A DNA stretch of 64,000 nucleotides. Source: Pycnococcus provasolii (taxonomy: Eukaryota > Chlorophyta > Pseudoscourfieldiophyceae > Pseudoscourfieldiales). The stretch is taken from positions 806,001-870,000 of the forward strand of contig CP150548.1 in NCBI GenBank assembly GCA_049487715.1, in the 5' to 3' direction. The first letter of the stretch is position 1, and each line of letters opens with the position of its first letter. The notes under the pieces were generated by a model. The model searched no databases, was not told the DNA's origin, and saw only the letters and a list, made by a program, of their open reading frames with translations. A program made the position numbers and the translations under genes. This document shows positions 1 through 8,735 of this stretch, one piece after another.

Positions 1-324
1 GTGGCGCCGGGGTCACCTGAGGCTACATGCATGCCGTGCGCGGTGGTCATCGCCGAAGACAACGACGTGTTCGACTGCCTGGTGCCTACTGTCTTTCATT
101 ATGCGTTTAATGCGTATGTGGTGCCAGCCCAGGGACGGCTGTACTGGAACCCTGAGGGCACTGGGACAGAGCGAGTGGCCAGCATGAACGTACACGTGGG
201 CGGTACCCCGCACGGAGTGGCGACCGCCGCCTCGGACAGCCGGGCGAAGGGAAACGAGGAGCTCGTGCGCCGGTTGGTGTGTAGGAAACCACCGGCCAAT
301 ACGTGGAGGGAGAGGACTACGGAG
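1..324. other. Unassigned flank left of the LTR
   Basis: An open frame runs across this stretch into the LTR, but the translation matches nothing I recognise and the window edge cuts it. I see no gene I can defend here. It may be host DNA into which the retroelement inserted, or part of another repeat. Confidence 0.3.
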
Positions 325-609
325 TGTTATAAGCTTAAAGGTAACTTAAGGTCGTCAGTGTTACACGAGATAACACTTAACAACAATAATAAACTCCGTA
401 CGTGGTTGTTTCCACCACGGAACCCACCTTCCCTTACAAGGTGGGGGAGGGAGGCTTCTCCGAGCTCCCTCTTTCTTCCAAGGGGTCACGTGATCCCTTC
501 CAGGTATCACGTGATTCAGCCCTTTCGGGTACCACGTGATCCCTCAGGAGGTATCACGTGATTCCTTAACATAGAACTGAATAACCCCCAATTATTCCAT
601 CCCCCAACA
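325..609 (-). mobile_element. Copia-type 3' LTR (minus strand)
   Basis: Read on the minus strand this 285-bp block begins TGTTGGGGGATGG at 609 and ends with the complement of TGTTATAAG at 325, giving the short TGTT...AACA inverted ends of LTRs. Immediately before it on the same strand lies a purine tract, GAGGAGGAG (610-618), as expected for the polypurine primer next to a 3' LTR. Upstream on that strand is a copia integrase remnant. The LTR carries four CACGTG palindromes. The left boundary is inferred from the terminal motif only, because the 5' LTR and target-site duplication are not visible. Confidence 0.6.
487..560. promoter_or_regulatory. Four CACGTG (G-box/E-box) palindromes in the LTR
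   Basis: CACGTG occurs at 487-492, 508-513, 533-538 and 555-560, each followed by AT, at spacings of 21, 25 and 22 bases (about two helical turns). Such palindromes are classical binding sites of bZIP and bHLH factors. Their regular clustering inside an LTR suggests an enhancer or promoter array for the element. No binding is shown. Confidence 0.5.
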
Positions 610-1371
610 CTCCTCCTCGCGGACCCATCTCCCATGAGTTCGCGCTTCATCATCCCATTCCCAATTAGTGGTGGCTTGCAACGGCATGTCTTTTCGCCAC
701 TTGGTATTGCCATCCTAAGTTGTCTTGAGGCGCAGCAGAAGCGTATTCCATCGTGTAGGTCCGGCTGCATCCCCGACGCTACATCGCGCGTCAGAGCTTC
801 CATATTGAATGCTGTCACTTTTTGGTTCTTCAGTTCTTGTTTGTGTGAAATGAGAAGCGTCATGTGAACAGCCATTCTCTTGGCGGTAGCAGTCTCATGA
901 TTTTGTCTAGCGAGCTCTGTATTCAGTATGCTATCTGAGGCGAACTTCAAGTGCCTTGTTGACTGGATGATTTGTCCAGGCCCCATATAAACTAATGCTC
1001 CTGGCTCTTCCGTCGTTCGATCAGGGTCAATTCCAATGTAGGTTCCGATATTTGCCTTACTTCCACCTTTTCCTCCTCTTCGTTCGGCAGGGACGTGTAC
1101 ATGACATTGGCTGCCGAATGACAAGGAGAATATGGGCGATGCCGTGTGGTGGAAACAGCTAGCACTTGCAAGGGCTGACGTTGTCATCGAGATGCACCGC
1201 ACGCACGCCAGTGGAGATTGGTGGGACGGGTGGAGTGAGCATGGGCTCAGGCCAGTGGTCACGACCGTGACCAGGATGGACTTGCTCGCCACCGCTGCAG
1301 GACAGGTCCTACTTAGGGACATGTCGCGGCCGACGCGAGGAGGTGAGACTACAAAAAGGGAAGCAGCTCTT
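610..1371 (-). pseudogene. Degenerate Ty1/copia polyprotein fragment (integrase C-terminal part)
   Basis: A minus-strand frame here encodes a stretch typical of the region after the copia integrase core: FGSQCHVHVPAERR, then a GTYIGIDPDRT-like segment (family: F-x-G-Y) and an ending resembling the usual VVxSRDVxF block (IIQSTRHLKFASDS). No reverse transcriptase or RNase H follows before the purine tract and LTR, so most of pol has been deleted. The frame runs on upstream into a fragment of an unrelated host gene (1372-1733), making a chimeric open frame of no likely function. It is a dead element remnant. Confidence 0.6.
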
Positions 1372-1733
1372 GCGAGCTGAGCATTTGCACGATCCTTGCG
1401 AAAGAATGCGTTGAAGGCGTCCATCCCCCAACGTTCCTCGAGGTGGTAGCTCAATGCATGCTGACGACGGCGGCGTCCCATCAGGCTGTGCCATACGCCA
1501 CAGACGTTCTCTGTACCATAACGATCCTTTTTCCTCCTCTGCCCCTTCTTCTTCAGCTACCACACGCGTAGTAGTTCCCCTCCTCCTCCTCCTCCTCCTC
1601 CTCCTCCTCCTCCGCAAGCGAACTCTCAAGCTTCTCTGGAATCTTAGCCGATTGTTGTCGCGGCTTATGCTCTCGCGCGCCTCGAAACGCACACGCTCGC
1701 CTTCTTGTTCTTGCTGCCGCTGCGAGGCGGCAT
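1372..1733 (-). pseudogene. Internally deleted partial copy of the ankyrin gene at 39043-41235
   Basis: The segment from about 1372 to 1680 matches about 39790-40130 closely: both encode the block GSLWYRERLWRMA-PDGTPP followed by AFNAFFRKDRANAQLA. The sequence then jumps to a copy of the gene's first codons, with ATG at 1731-1733 (MPPRSGSKNKK here, MPGSGSKKK in the intact gene). About 1.1 kb of the intact gene is missing between the two parts, the reading frame stops after about 22 codons, and a (CTC)n expansion has grown in the middle. It is therefore a truncated, non-coding duplicate. It joins directly to copia debris. Confidence 0.75.
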
Positions 1734-1765
1734 GGCGATGGCGATGACGAGGAAGGAAGGAGAGA

Positions 1766-1788
1766 GGGGGGGGGGGGGGGGGGGGGGG
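1766..1788. repeat. Poly-G run of 23 bases
   Basis: An uninterrupted G tract, which is poly-C on the strand of the adjacent ankyrin pseudogene, 33 bases upstream of its ATG. Homopolymer length is uncertain in any assembly. Confidence 0.9.
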
Positions 1789-1817
1789 TCAGAATAGGGA
1801 GAAAGCTCAGGAACGCG

Positions 1818-1868
1818 TTAGGGTTTAGGGGGGAATCGCGCTAGACTGAAGTTTTACTCTTAGGGTTA
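1818..1868 (+). promoter_or_regulatory. Telomere-like TTAGGG motifs upstream of PCIF1
   Basis: TTAGGGTTTAGGG at 1818-1830 and TTAGGGTTA at 1860-1868 lie 165-215 bases upstream of the start codon at 2033. The same motif recurs in several other intergenic regions of the window. Confidence 0.5.
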
Positions 1869-2032
1869 CCAGACGGCGGCGGCGGGGTGGGGTTGGGTTG
1901 GGTGGACTTTGGGATTCGCATGCATGCGGTGGGGAATCGGCGTGACAGGATTCCTTACAGTAGTGACACTTCCTTTCGAAGCTTGATGAGTTGGTCGTCC
2001 TTGTCTCGAGTACCTTAGTCAAGTACGATAAT

Positions 2033-3463
2033 ATGGAGTCCTCCACCACCACCTCCTTTGCTTCTCTTAATAACCATACTGCTCATTGTGCTTGTGATGC
2101 GTGGTTAGTTTGTGAGGAAATTCAACTCGCTTCGGCGTTAAGTGCTCTCAGACGATCATTTAAACAAATCTTTGCACGTACGTTCCTTGGAGCAAAACCG
2201 ACGCACCAAGCGTTCGTCGCCATGCTATTCGAAAGCTGGGCGACGACAGTGCCTCAAGCTAAACTGCCCGCACGACTCGACTCGTCGTGCTGCACGCGAA
2301 GCATCGTCAAGGCGGCAGCCATCAAACTACCTGCAGACGTTAGAAAGTCAAGTCAACCGCTTCAGGCGTACAAAGACGCCGCCGCGACCGCGAGCTCGGA
2401 CCTGCTCGACGACCGAGCAAAACAAGATATCGCGGCGTCTCAAACACTCAGCGAGGCGAGACGCGTCGTCGAGGAGGCGCTCGTGCCACGCGCCAAGGCA
2501 TTCGCCGTCGACATGAACGCGGAACTCGACGACGTGAAGCGAGCGCTGGCTTGTCGACTCGAAGAGCAGAGGACTGTGCACAAGTGTTCCTCGTGCGTCG
2601 TGTCGCAAACGTTCAACGAATCGAAAAACATACACGAGTTCAGACCCGAAAATTTGCACGACCTTGGCGGCGTGAACGTCAGCGAACAAGCACGCAACCA
2701 GATGGTGCAGCACGCCTTGAACACACGTGCACACGACATACTACGACGACGCTTCGAAGTGCACGCCGGCTCACGCGGCGGAGACTTTGCGACAGCCGCC
2801 TGGAGGATGCTGCATCGGATGGCGCACTTGTATGGTCCCGATGGACGTGGATTCAATTGGCAGATGGGAACGCCTAGAGCGGCTTTCGCGGCACTGCGAC
2901 GCGACTTTGGTGCTAATGTCGGCGAGGCGTTCGCATCGCCGCTCAATGCGCAGCCAGAGAACTCGTTCTGCTCGGCATTCCTTGACACGGACGCGCCGTT
3001 CGGCAGCCTTGGATCGTTTTTCGAATACGACTTTGCATCAGCGGGTGGTTGCTTCGAGTGCGGACCCCCGTACGAAGAAGGGCTCATGAGCCTTATGAGT
3101 GACCGTCTACTCATGCTTTTGGATCGTGCTGACGCGAGTGGGACGCCGCTGACTTTCGTTATGGTTTTGCCCCATTGGCCGCTCAGCGAGGGCATCGCGA
3201 GGTTGTTGGATGCGTCGAAATATCGCACGGCGCATGCGATTCTGCCCAAGAGAAGCCACTGCTACGTGAGTGGCGATCGACACACGGTTCGTCACTCGCA
3301 GGTGAAGGCGAAGAGTGCCGTTCCTGATTCTGCCGACGAACCTCTTGCGCAGGGCGAGTGCGACACGTTACTGCTGTGGCTTCAAAGTTCGAGAGGGAAG
3401 GAGACGCACAGAGTGGACGCTTCACACGTGAACGAGCAGGTGCATGCGTGGACGACCAATTGA
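2033..3463 (+). CDS. PCIF1: PCIF1-like cap-specific adenosine N6-methyltransferase homolog
   Basis: A 476-aa protein related to PCIF1/CAPAM, the family that N6-methylates cap-adjacent 2'-O-methyladenosine of mRNA. The C-terminal half shows the family core: QPENSFCSAFLDTDAPFGSL (family CSAFPDTD-x-FGS), then GGCFECGPPY, then the block TFVMVLPHWP and a late ILP...YVSG segment. In animal enzymes the catalytic motif is NPPF; here the aligned tetrapeptide is GPPY (residues 344-347), so the Asn that contacts the target adenine is absent. No WW domain is evident at the N-terminus. The first ATG of the frame is chosen; the frame is open 14 codons further upstream without an ATG. Family assignment is firm, catalytic activity is doubtful. 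Confidence 0.82.
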   Translation: MESSTTTSFASLNNHTAHCACDAWLVCEEIQLASALSALRRSFKQIFARTFLGAKPTHQAFVAMLFESWATTVPQAKLPARLDSSCCTRSIVKAAAIKLPADVRKSSQPLQAYKDAAATASSDLLDDRAKQDIAASQTLSEARRVVEEALVPRAKAFAVDMNAELDDVKRALACRLEEQRTVHKCSSCVVSQTFNESKNIHEFRPENLHDLGGVNVSEQARNQMVQHALNTRAHDILRRRFEVHAGSRGGDFATAAWRMLHRMAHLYGPDGRGFNWQMGTPRAAFAALRRDFGANVGEAFASPLNAQPENSFCSAFLDTDAPFGSLGSFFEYDFASAGGCFECGPPYEEGLMSLMSDRLLMLLDRADASGTPLTFVMVLPHWPLSEGIARLLDASKYRTAHAILPKRSHCYVSGDRHTVRHSQVKAKSAVPDSADEPLAQGECDTLLLWLQSSRGKETHRVDASHVNEQVHAWTTN

Positions 3464-3558
3464 TAGTTAAGATTAAAAAAACATTGGAAAACGAAACCGA
3501 ACCTTAAGGAAGTGTAACATGTCACATGTGTAGAATAATAAGAAATGGGAGGAGTGTG

Positions 3559-3608
3559 TTAGGGTTAGGGTTACTCGTAGGGTGAGGAAGTTGTTAGGGT
3601 TAGGGTTT
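3559..3608 (+). promoter_or_regulatory. Telomere-like (GGGTTA)n motifs upstream of COPZ
   Basis: TTAGGGTTAGGGTTA at 3559-3573 and TTAGGGTTAGGGTTT at 3594-3608, between the PCIF1 stop (3463) and the coatomer zeta start (3815). Confidence 0.5.
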
Positions 3609-3814
3609 GGGATTCTCCTCCAGTGGAGCTGGGGAGGGAATAAGGGGAGGGGGCGCCTCCGCCTCCGCCATCTCCCTCTCTCTTTTTTCATCCAACGGCG
3701 TTCATCGGCGCGCGTTCATCCTAAATAACCTTAGCACAACTCTTTGTGCTGCTTTCTTTACAGGTGTTTTCTCTTGTGTTCTCTGTATATAGTTCTTAGT
3801 GAAGTACCTTGCAT

Positions 3815-4606
3815 ATGGCGTCTTTACCCCCCGCGGACCCCACGTGCCCGCGCGTGAAGAACGTCCTACTACTGGACTCCGAAGGACGCCGGATCGCAGT
3901 GAAGTACTTCTGCAAGGACTGGCCCACCATCAACGCCCAGAGCAAGTACGAGAAGTCCGTCTTCACGAAAACGTCGCGATCGAACGCACGAGGAGAGGCA
4001 GAAATCACCATGTTCGATAACGTACGTGCTTTTATGTCATCTGCGTTACGGGCTTATTTCGTGGAGCTTCGTGAGTTGGAGTGAAGTGGAGTGGAGTGGA
4101 GTGGATGGCCTTGGCGTTGCGTTTCTCTGCTTTGGTGTGGAAAGGGGAGGGGGAGGGGGACAACATCTGCGGCGAGTTTTCGTATCTCAGGCCGTGGCGT
4201 CTTCTTCTTTCACACGCATCTAACACAAGAACCCAAAATAACAACAAACTTCTAGGTGATTGTGGTTTACAAGTTCGTCAGCGACCTGAACTTCTACGTG
4301 ACGGGCGCCGCAGACGAGAACGAGCTGATCCTTAACTCGATCCTCACCGCGTTCTTCGAGAGCGTGCAGCTACTGCTGCGCAACAACGTCGAGAAGAAGA
4401 CGGTGCTCGAAAACCTCGACCTGGTGCTGTTGGCACTTGACGAAATCGTTGCGGATGGGGGTGTGCCGCTGGAGACGGAGCCGCAGGTGGTGGCGGCACG
4501 CGCGTCCATGCGCGGCGCGGGAGAGGACATCCCGCTTGCGGAACAGACATTCAGCCAGGCGCTCGCGACAGCGAAAGAGCAGCTGGCGAAGAGCCTGAGG
4601 GCGTGA
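3815..4606 (+). CDS. COPZ: Coatomer subunit zeta (two exons: 3815-4021, 4256-4606)
   Basis: The spliced product has 185 aa, close to the usual length of about 180 for the small zeta subunit of the COPI coat. With the other coatomer subunits it forms vesicles for Golgi-to-ER and intra-Golgi transport. Exon 1 (69 codons) carries the longin-type start [18 protein letters not shown]; exon 2 continues [17 protein letters not shown] and [17 protein letters not shown], both typical of zeta/sigma-type adaptin small chains. The junction is phase 0, AAC|GTACGT...TTCTAG|GTG. The first ATG of the frame was taken. Translation of the unspliced frame runs to a stop within the intron, which supports splicing. 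Confidence 0.93.
4022..4255 (+). other. Intron of COPZ (234 bp)
   Basis: Donor GTACGT, acceptor TTCTAG, phase 0. It contains a short tandem array of GTGGA units near 4078-4103 and a G-rich stretch around 4145-4160. Confidence 0.9.
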
Positions 4607-4728
4607 GATGAAACAAGGAAGTAACCTCTTCAGTTTTGTCTTAAGCGCTACACAAACTGTTTATCAACATGGACGTCCCATTTCTCTCTCCTTTCATACA
4701 CAAAAACAAACAAACAACAAGTTCGTCC

Positions 4729-5781
4729 TTAAGAAGACGACGACATCGCGTTCTCATATGCAACCTGCCCTGCCATCATGGCAGCTACAAAACCGAGCGT
4801 GTTCACGCCTGGCTGTGCCGCAGCCTGCACTATCGCAGGACCAGGGCACGCGCCGTACAGTCCCCATCCAGCACCAAACAACGCCGCTCCCGTCAGCAAC
4901 TTCGCGTCGATGGTGCTGTTGGTGGGAATCGCGTACTTCGACGTCAGCAAAGGTGGCTTTTGCTCCTTGCTGCGCTGCTTTATCATCATCATGACGCCAG
5001 TCAGTGGCACCAGAGCGACTCCCATCACGAACATCAGGCTAGCGTCCCACGTCTTGCTGATGAGTGGCGAGTCCAAAAATCCAGCAACCTTTGCGCCACT
5101 CGTCATGCCGGACAGTCCAAGTCCAGCGGCGAAGGTTGCGCCGCTGACAAACTCCGTCGCAAATTCCAGTGCGGAGCAGTAGGCTGGGTCAGCGTTGTCT
5201 TTCTTGCACGGTAGCATGCCCTTGGCAACCGCGATAGCTCCGTACAGAGCCGCTGCCGTTCCAGCGACGACGGCTGCGTCAAGGTAGAACGCTGCGCCGG
5301 GAGCGGCGAACGCGATGGGTGGCGTGTTTGCGGTGACATATCCAAGCGCGTGCATGCTCTTCGTCGCCGTTGCGGTGGCGACACCAGCCGCCATGAACGT
5401 GACTGTCGCGACGATGGACCTCGGAGACAACCTGCTGATTCCGCACAGTCCGTGTCCGGAGGTGCACCCGTTGCCCATGGCTGTTCCCGCGCCAACGAGC
5501 ACTCCTGCTACGACCGCCCTCCACACGGGCGCGGCGGCGGCGACGACAACCCACTCAGGCCTCAGTACCGCAATGGCGTTTCCTGCTAACACAAGCCCGG
5601 CGACAAACGCGCCGTTGGTCGCCTTTTGGCTTTTCAAGATGAGTCCCTTGACCGTTCCTGAGATGCCGGTAACTTTTCCGAGCAGAGCCATTTTCCCCGT
5701 GACCGCGGTCGCGAGTACGAGTCCACCTAGTGATGCTTGTATCGGCGTGAATGCGAGAAGCGGGTGAGACGTCACGCCCAT
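4729..5781 (-). CDS. YeeE/YedE-family sulfur-compound transporter
   Basis: A 350-aa polytopic membrane protein of the YeeE/YedE family, whose characterised bacterial members (TsuA type) import thiosulfate. Two family signatures are present: GNGCTSGHGLCGISRLSPRS in the first half and GWGLYGACPGPAIV near the C-terminus, each with the conserved cysteine. About nine hydrophobic segments are visible. The ATG at 5781 is the first in frame. The frame is open upstream to 5994 but that part is an Asn-rich translation of a CAA repeat and then low-complexity sequence without an ATG. Eukaryotic copies occur in algae and fungi and are usually thought of bacterial origin. The substrate and membrane are not determined by the sequence. 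Confidence 0.85.
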   Translation of the reverse strand: MGVTSHPLLAFTPIQASLGGLVLATAVTGKMALLGKVTGISGTVKGLILKSQKATNGAFVAGLVLAGNAIAVLRPEWVVVAAAAPVWRAVVAGVLVGAGTAMGNGCTSGHGLCGISRLSPRSIVATVTFMAAGVATATATKSMHALGYVTANTPPIAFAAPGAAFYLDAAVVAGTAAALYGAIAVAKGMLPCKKDNADPAYCSALEFATEFVSGATFAAGLGLSGMTSGAKVAGFLDSPLISKTWDASLMFVMGVALVPLTGVMMMIKQRSKEQKPPLLTSKYAIPTNSTIDAKLLTGAALFGAGWGLYGACPGPAIVQAAAQPGVNTLGFVAAMMAGQVAYENAMSSSS

Positions 5782-6383
5782 GATGCAGTTGTTGTTGTTG
5801 TTGTTGTTGGCCACAAGAGCAAGAGCAACAGGAGGAGGAGAGACGACACAAGAAGATGAGGCAAGAGGAGCAAACGCAGAATGAGAGTCAGAATGAGATT
5901 GTGAGTCACCACGAGAAGCACGAGAGTCACGAGCACGAGCACGAGGCCCGTGCTCGTAAAGTTTAATGTAAAGTACCACTACGGATACCACCACTAGGCA
6001 AGCGTGAACACGTGGACGTAACTTAAAGCCGATGAAAAATCTACCCTACAAAAACTGTCGCAATAATATCCCCTATGTCGTGATCGATTTTGATTGATCG
6101 ATTGATCACATGCAAGCTTTTTATAAAAGAGGGGTTTCATAGATGGCGACACATCACATTATCACAGGGGGATTGGACTGATCAGGACCGGGCTGTGATC
6201 CCCTTCTTCCTCACCTCGGGCTGTCGGGGAGAACAACGAAGTCGTTGTTGTCGCCAACAAGGCAAGCTTGCTTCGATACACTATCCTATAAGGTTACATA
6301 CGGCTACATACAGGTCTCGCACATCTTTCAAAACTTTACAATACCCTACGATAGGTTCATGTCACACAACCTTCAATCACACA
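5782..6383. other. Intergenic stretch between YeeE-like gene and POP1 3' end
   Basis: A (CAA)n leader lies just upstream of the YeeE-like ATG (5789-5810 on the plus strand as GTT repeats). Overlapping GATCGAT palindromes occur near 6081-6108 and the 9-mer CTATCGTAG (complement) at 6346-6354. I see no gene here. Confidence 0.6.
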
Positions 6384-8354
6384 CTACAGTACAGTACTTC
6401 GAGATACAGATACCACGTACACGCGACTGTCACGCGCGTGCATCGTTCCGTGCGCCGGCAACGCATCCACGCGCAGAAAAGCGTGCGCCGATGCCTCCGC
6501 AACGCCAGGAGGGGCGGGCGTAGTCACCACGCCCACGGGAACGGCGTCGTGGAGAAGAATCGTACCACGACGAGGACGGCCACGTCCAACGGCGCGAACC
6601 TCCGCACGCACATACGTGCTCGCCGGCTCCTTGACACGTGCGTCCACATCCTTGAGGCGCCACGCCTTCTTCTTCTTCTTCTCGCCAACACGCCGTTCCT
6701 TCCTTGGCCAATCGCAGATGCGCATGTCGCCATCCGACATTAGCAGCGACGACGGAGGATCGCCCACCGGCGGCTGGCCACGAAGAAGCACGCGCTCCGC
6801 CACTGCGCACGCAGCATTAGCCAGCGCACTCTCCGGATAGTCGAAGGGCCAAACGCGTCCTCTCGAAAGGCGAGCTGCCCAAAGACGCTCACGCGCACCC
6901 ACCAGACGGCACTGCCCACGCCGCACAAGCGCCAGCAGCATAGCACTTGCATCTGCGCGCGAACACACGCCCGCGAGGCTGCCATCACCCGTGCGTACGA
7001 CCAATAGGGGCACCGGCGCCGGATCGTTGGTATCATCTGCTGACGGACCAATGCCTTCGAGCAGGCGCGCACGCTTCGCCGCGCGGCGCACGGCATGCGA
7101 TGCCGCCGCCTCGCCGCGAACGGTCACGAGCGGGTGCATCTGCGTTCGAGGCGGCGGCGCCGGATCTTCGTCGTCGTTATCGTCTTGCACGCTGCGCAGC
7201 ATTGCCGCGGGCGCTTTGGATGAGCTCGGCGCACTCCAGCATATCGATTCAGCTTCGCACGGTTCGCTCGAGCGCGGCAGGCGAGGATCGCACACGGTCA
7301 TGGCAGCGAGTGCGCCGACGTCGCCGCGTGCGAATCGCCACGCAACGCGCGCTCTTCGCCACGCCTTTTTGCCAAGCACCTCAATGCGTGCGAGGTCGCG
7401 CCGTGCGCAGGCACGTGCGCGTACCGGCGCGACGTCGATGCCCTGTGCGGCCCGTTGCAACGCTACGAGCGCGCTCTCCGCCGCACCAGGGGGGATCCAG
7501 ATCCACGCGCGGCGCCTGCGCAGTCCTCGTGCGAAACAAGCCACGCGTGCGGGCACCTTTCCCGCATTGCCAGGCAGCGCCATCGTCGCGTCGCGCTCCA
7601 TGTCCGTGGCTGGTGACCACCACTGTCCACATCGGCTGCGCTGCAGTAGAGGCTGTGCGTTCACATGTCCAAAGGCAAATCGCAGTGCCTGTGCCATGGC
7701 AACATCCGCACGCCTGCCAGCTTGTGCGCCGTCCGCTGACGGCGCGTCAACGTCGAGCTGCAGGCAGGTGGTGTAGCTCGCATCGTGAGCGACGGCGCCG
7801 TTCGCGAGCGTGCGAGCGAGCGCGCGTCCGCCACGCGCTCGTCCGCCCGTGCCGGCGGCGACGACGTACGGCGCGGCGATTGTGCCGTCCATTGGGAGCC
7901 GAGCGGCTAAGTAGATGTGCGATTCAAGACGCAGCACGCGCTGTGGCGGGCGGAGTGCCTGCATCCTCCAGAGCGCACGCAGCAGCGCGCGCCGTCGTCG
8001 CGCGCGTCGCGCCACCGCGGCGACAGCCGCCGCCCACGTTTGCCCTTTCCCCTTGACGACGACGGTCGGCATGCTGCGCTGTCCGCTTGTTTGCGCGTAC
8101 ACTTTCCGCGTCACTTTGTATTTCCTAAGTTTGTTGATTTTGGAGGGCACGTGTGCGCCCGCTCGTCTCTGCGCTGCACGCGAGACTGCGTGAGCGGTCC
8201 ACTTCGATTGTTCTTCGATTGTTCCCTTTTTCACATGCTGATGCTGATCCCGTTCAGCGCACAGGGTAACATCGCCAAGTCGCGCACGAAAATAGCTCAG
8301 CGGGTACACGACCGGTTGAGCTCGTGTATCTCCTCCTCCTCTCGAAGAAGACAT
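6384..8354 (-). CDS. POP1: Ribonuclease P/MRP protein subunit POP1
   Basis: A 656-aa, strongly basic and Ala/Arg-rich protein. POP1 is the largest protein of RNase P and RNase MRP and scaffolds tRNA 5'-end and rRNA processing in the nucleus. Family features include the early block LESHIYLAARLPM (family THVWHAKRFHM), the segment DASYTTCLQLDV, the LWIW-like AWIWIPPG at about 300, and a C-terminal POPLD-like block (LVRRGQCRLVGARERLWAARL then PFDYPESALANA). The first ATG is at 8354; the frame is open eight codons further upstream from a GTG only. The gene is shorter and more diverged than human POP1 (1024 aa), and a Lys-rich linker lies near residue 580. Telomere-like repeats lie upstream in the promoter it shares with the next gene. 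Confidence 0.85.
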   Translation of the reverse strand: MSSSRGGGDTRAQPVVYPLSYFRARLGDVTLCAERDQHQHVKKGTIEEQSKWTAHAVSRAAQRRAGAHVPSKINKLRKYKVTRKVYAQTSGQRSMPTVVVKGKGQTWAAAVAAVARRARRRRALLRALWRMQALRPPQRVLRLESHIYLAARLPMDGTIAAPYVVAAGTGGRARGGRALARTLANGAVAHDASYTTCLQLDVDAPSADGAQAGRRADVAMAQALRFAFGHVNAQPLLQRSRCGQWWSPATDMERDATMALPGNAGKVPARVACFARGLRRRRAWIWIPPGAAESALVALQRAAQGIDVAPVRARACARRDLARIEVLGKKAWRRARVAWRFARGDVGALAAMTVCDPRLPRSSEPCEAESICWSAPSSSKAPAAMLRSVQDDNDDEDPAPPPRTQMHPLVTVRGEAAASHAVRRAAKRARLLEGIGPSADDTNDPAPVPLLVVRTGDGSLAGVCSRADASAMLLALVRRGQCRLVGARERLWAARLSRGRVWPFDYPESALANAACAVAERVLLRGQPPVGDPPSSLLMSDGDMRICDWPRKERRVGEKKKKKAWRLKDVDARVKEPASTYVRAEVRAVGRGRPRRGTILLHDAVPVGVVTTPAPPGVAEASAHAFLRVDALPAHGTMHARDSRVYVVSVSRSTVL

Positions 8355-8470
8355 GGTAAAGTTTATGGATGGAGCCACACAATATATAGATAGAAGAAGA
8401 ACAGAATCGCAAATGGCAAATGGCGTCCTATCGTAGGGTGGTAGACGAGACTTTTAAAACCCGAACCGGT

Positions 8471-8508
8471 AACCCTAACCCAAACCCCTAACCTCCCAAA
8501 CCCTAATC
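8471..8508. promoter_or_regulatory. Telomere-like CCCTAA motifs in POP1 divergent promoter
   Basis: AACCCTAACCC followed by degenerate copies (AAACCCCTAACC, AAACCCTAAT) lies between POP1 (start 8354, minus) and the gene starting at 8736 (plus). The TTAGGG strand points along POP1. The 9-mer CTATCGTAG is 35 bases away at 8428-8436. Confidence 0.5.
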
Positions 8509-8735
8509 GCCGGGGTCATCTTATCCACAGACGTTCTTCTTCTCTGTCTGAAAAAGTCGTTTTTATCCCGTGGGATTTTCCCGAGTATTCCATTTTCCAC
8601 TTCCATTCACTGGGTTGCGAATATTCCAAGTGCCAATATTTGTTTGTTTTTTCAACGCTCACCTGTGGCAGCTCTCAGGTGTGTCTCTCTCTCCTGTGTT
8701 GTGAATAATCTTATTCAGTGTGAATAATCTGAATC

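Noticed and set aside
516-1481. Single 321-codon gene spanning LTR, copia remnant and ankyrin copy
   Set aside because: The frame is a chance chimera of three unrelated sequences, one read out of its native frame.
6947-8056. Arg-rich 369-codon frame opposite POP1
   Set aside because: High-GC antisense shadow without recognisable protein features.
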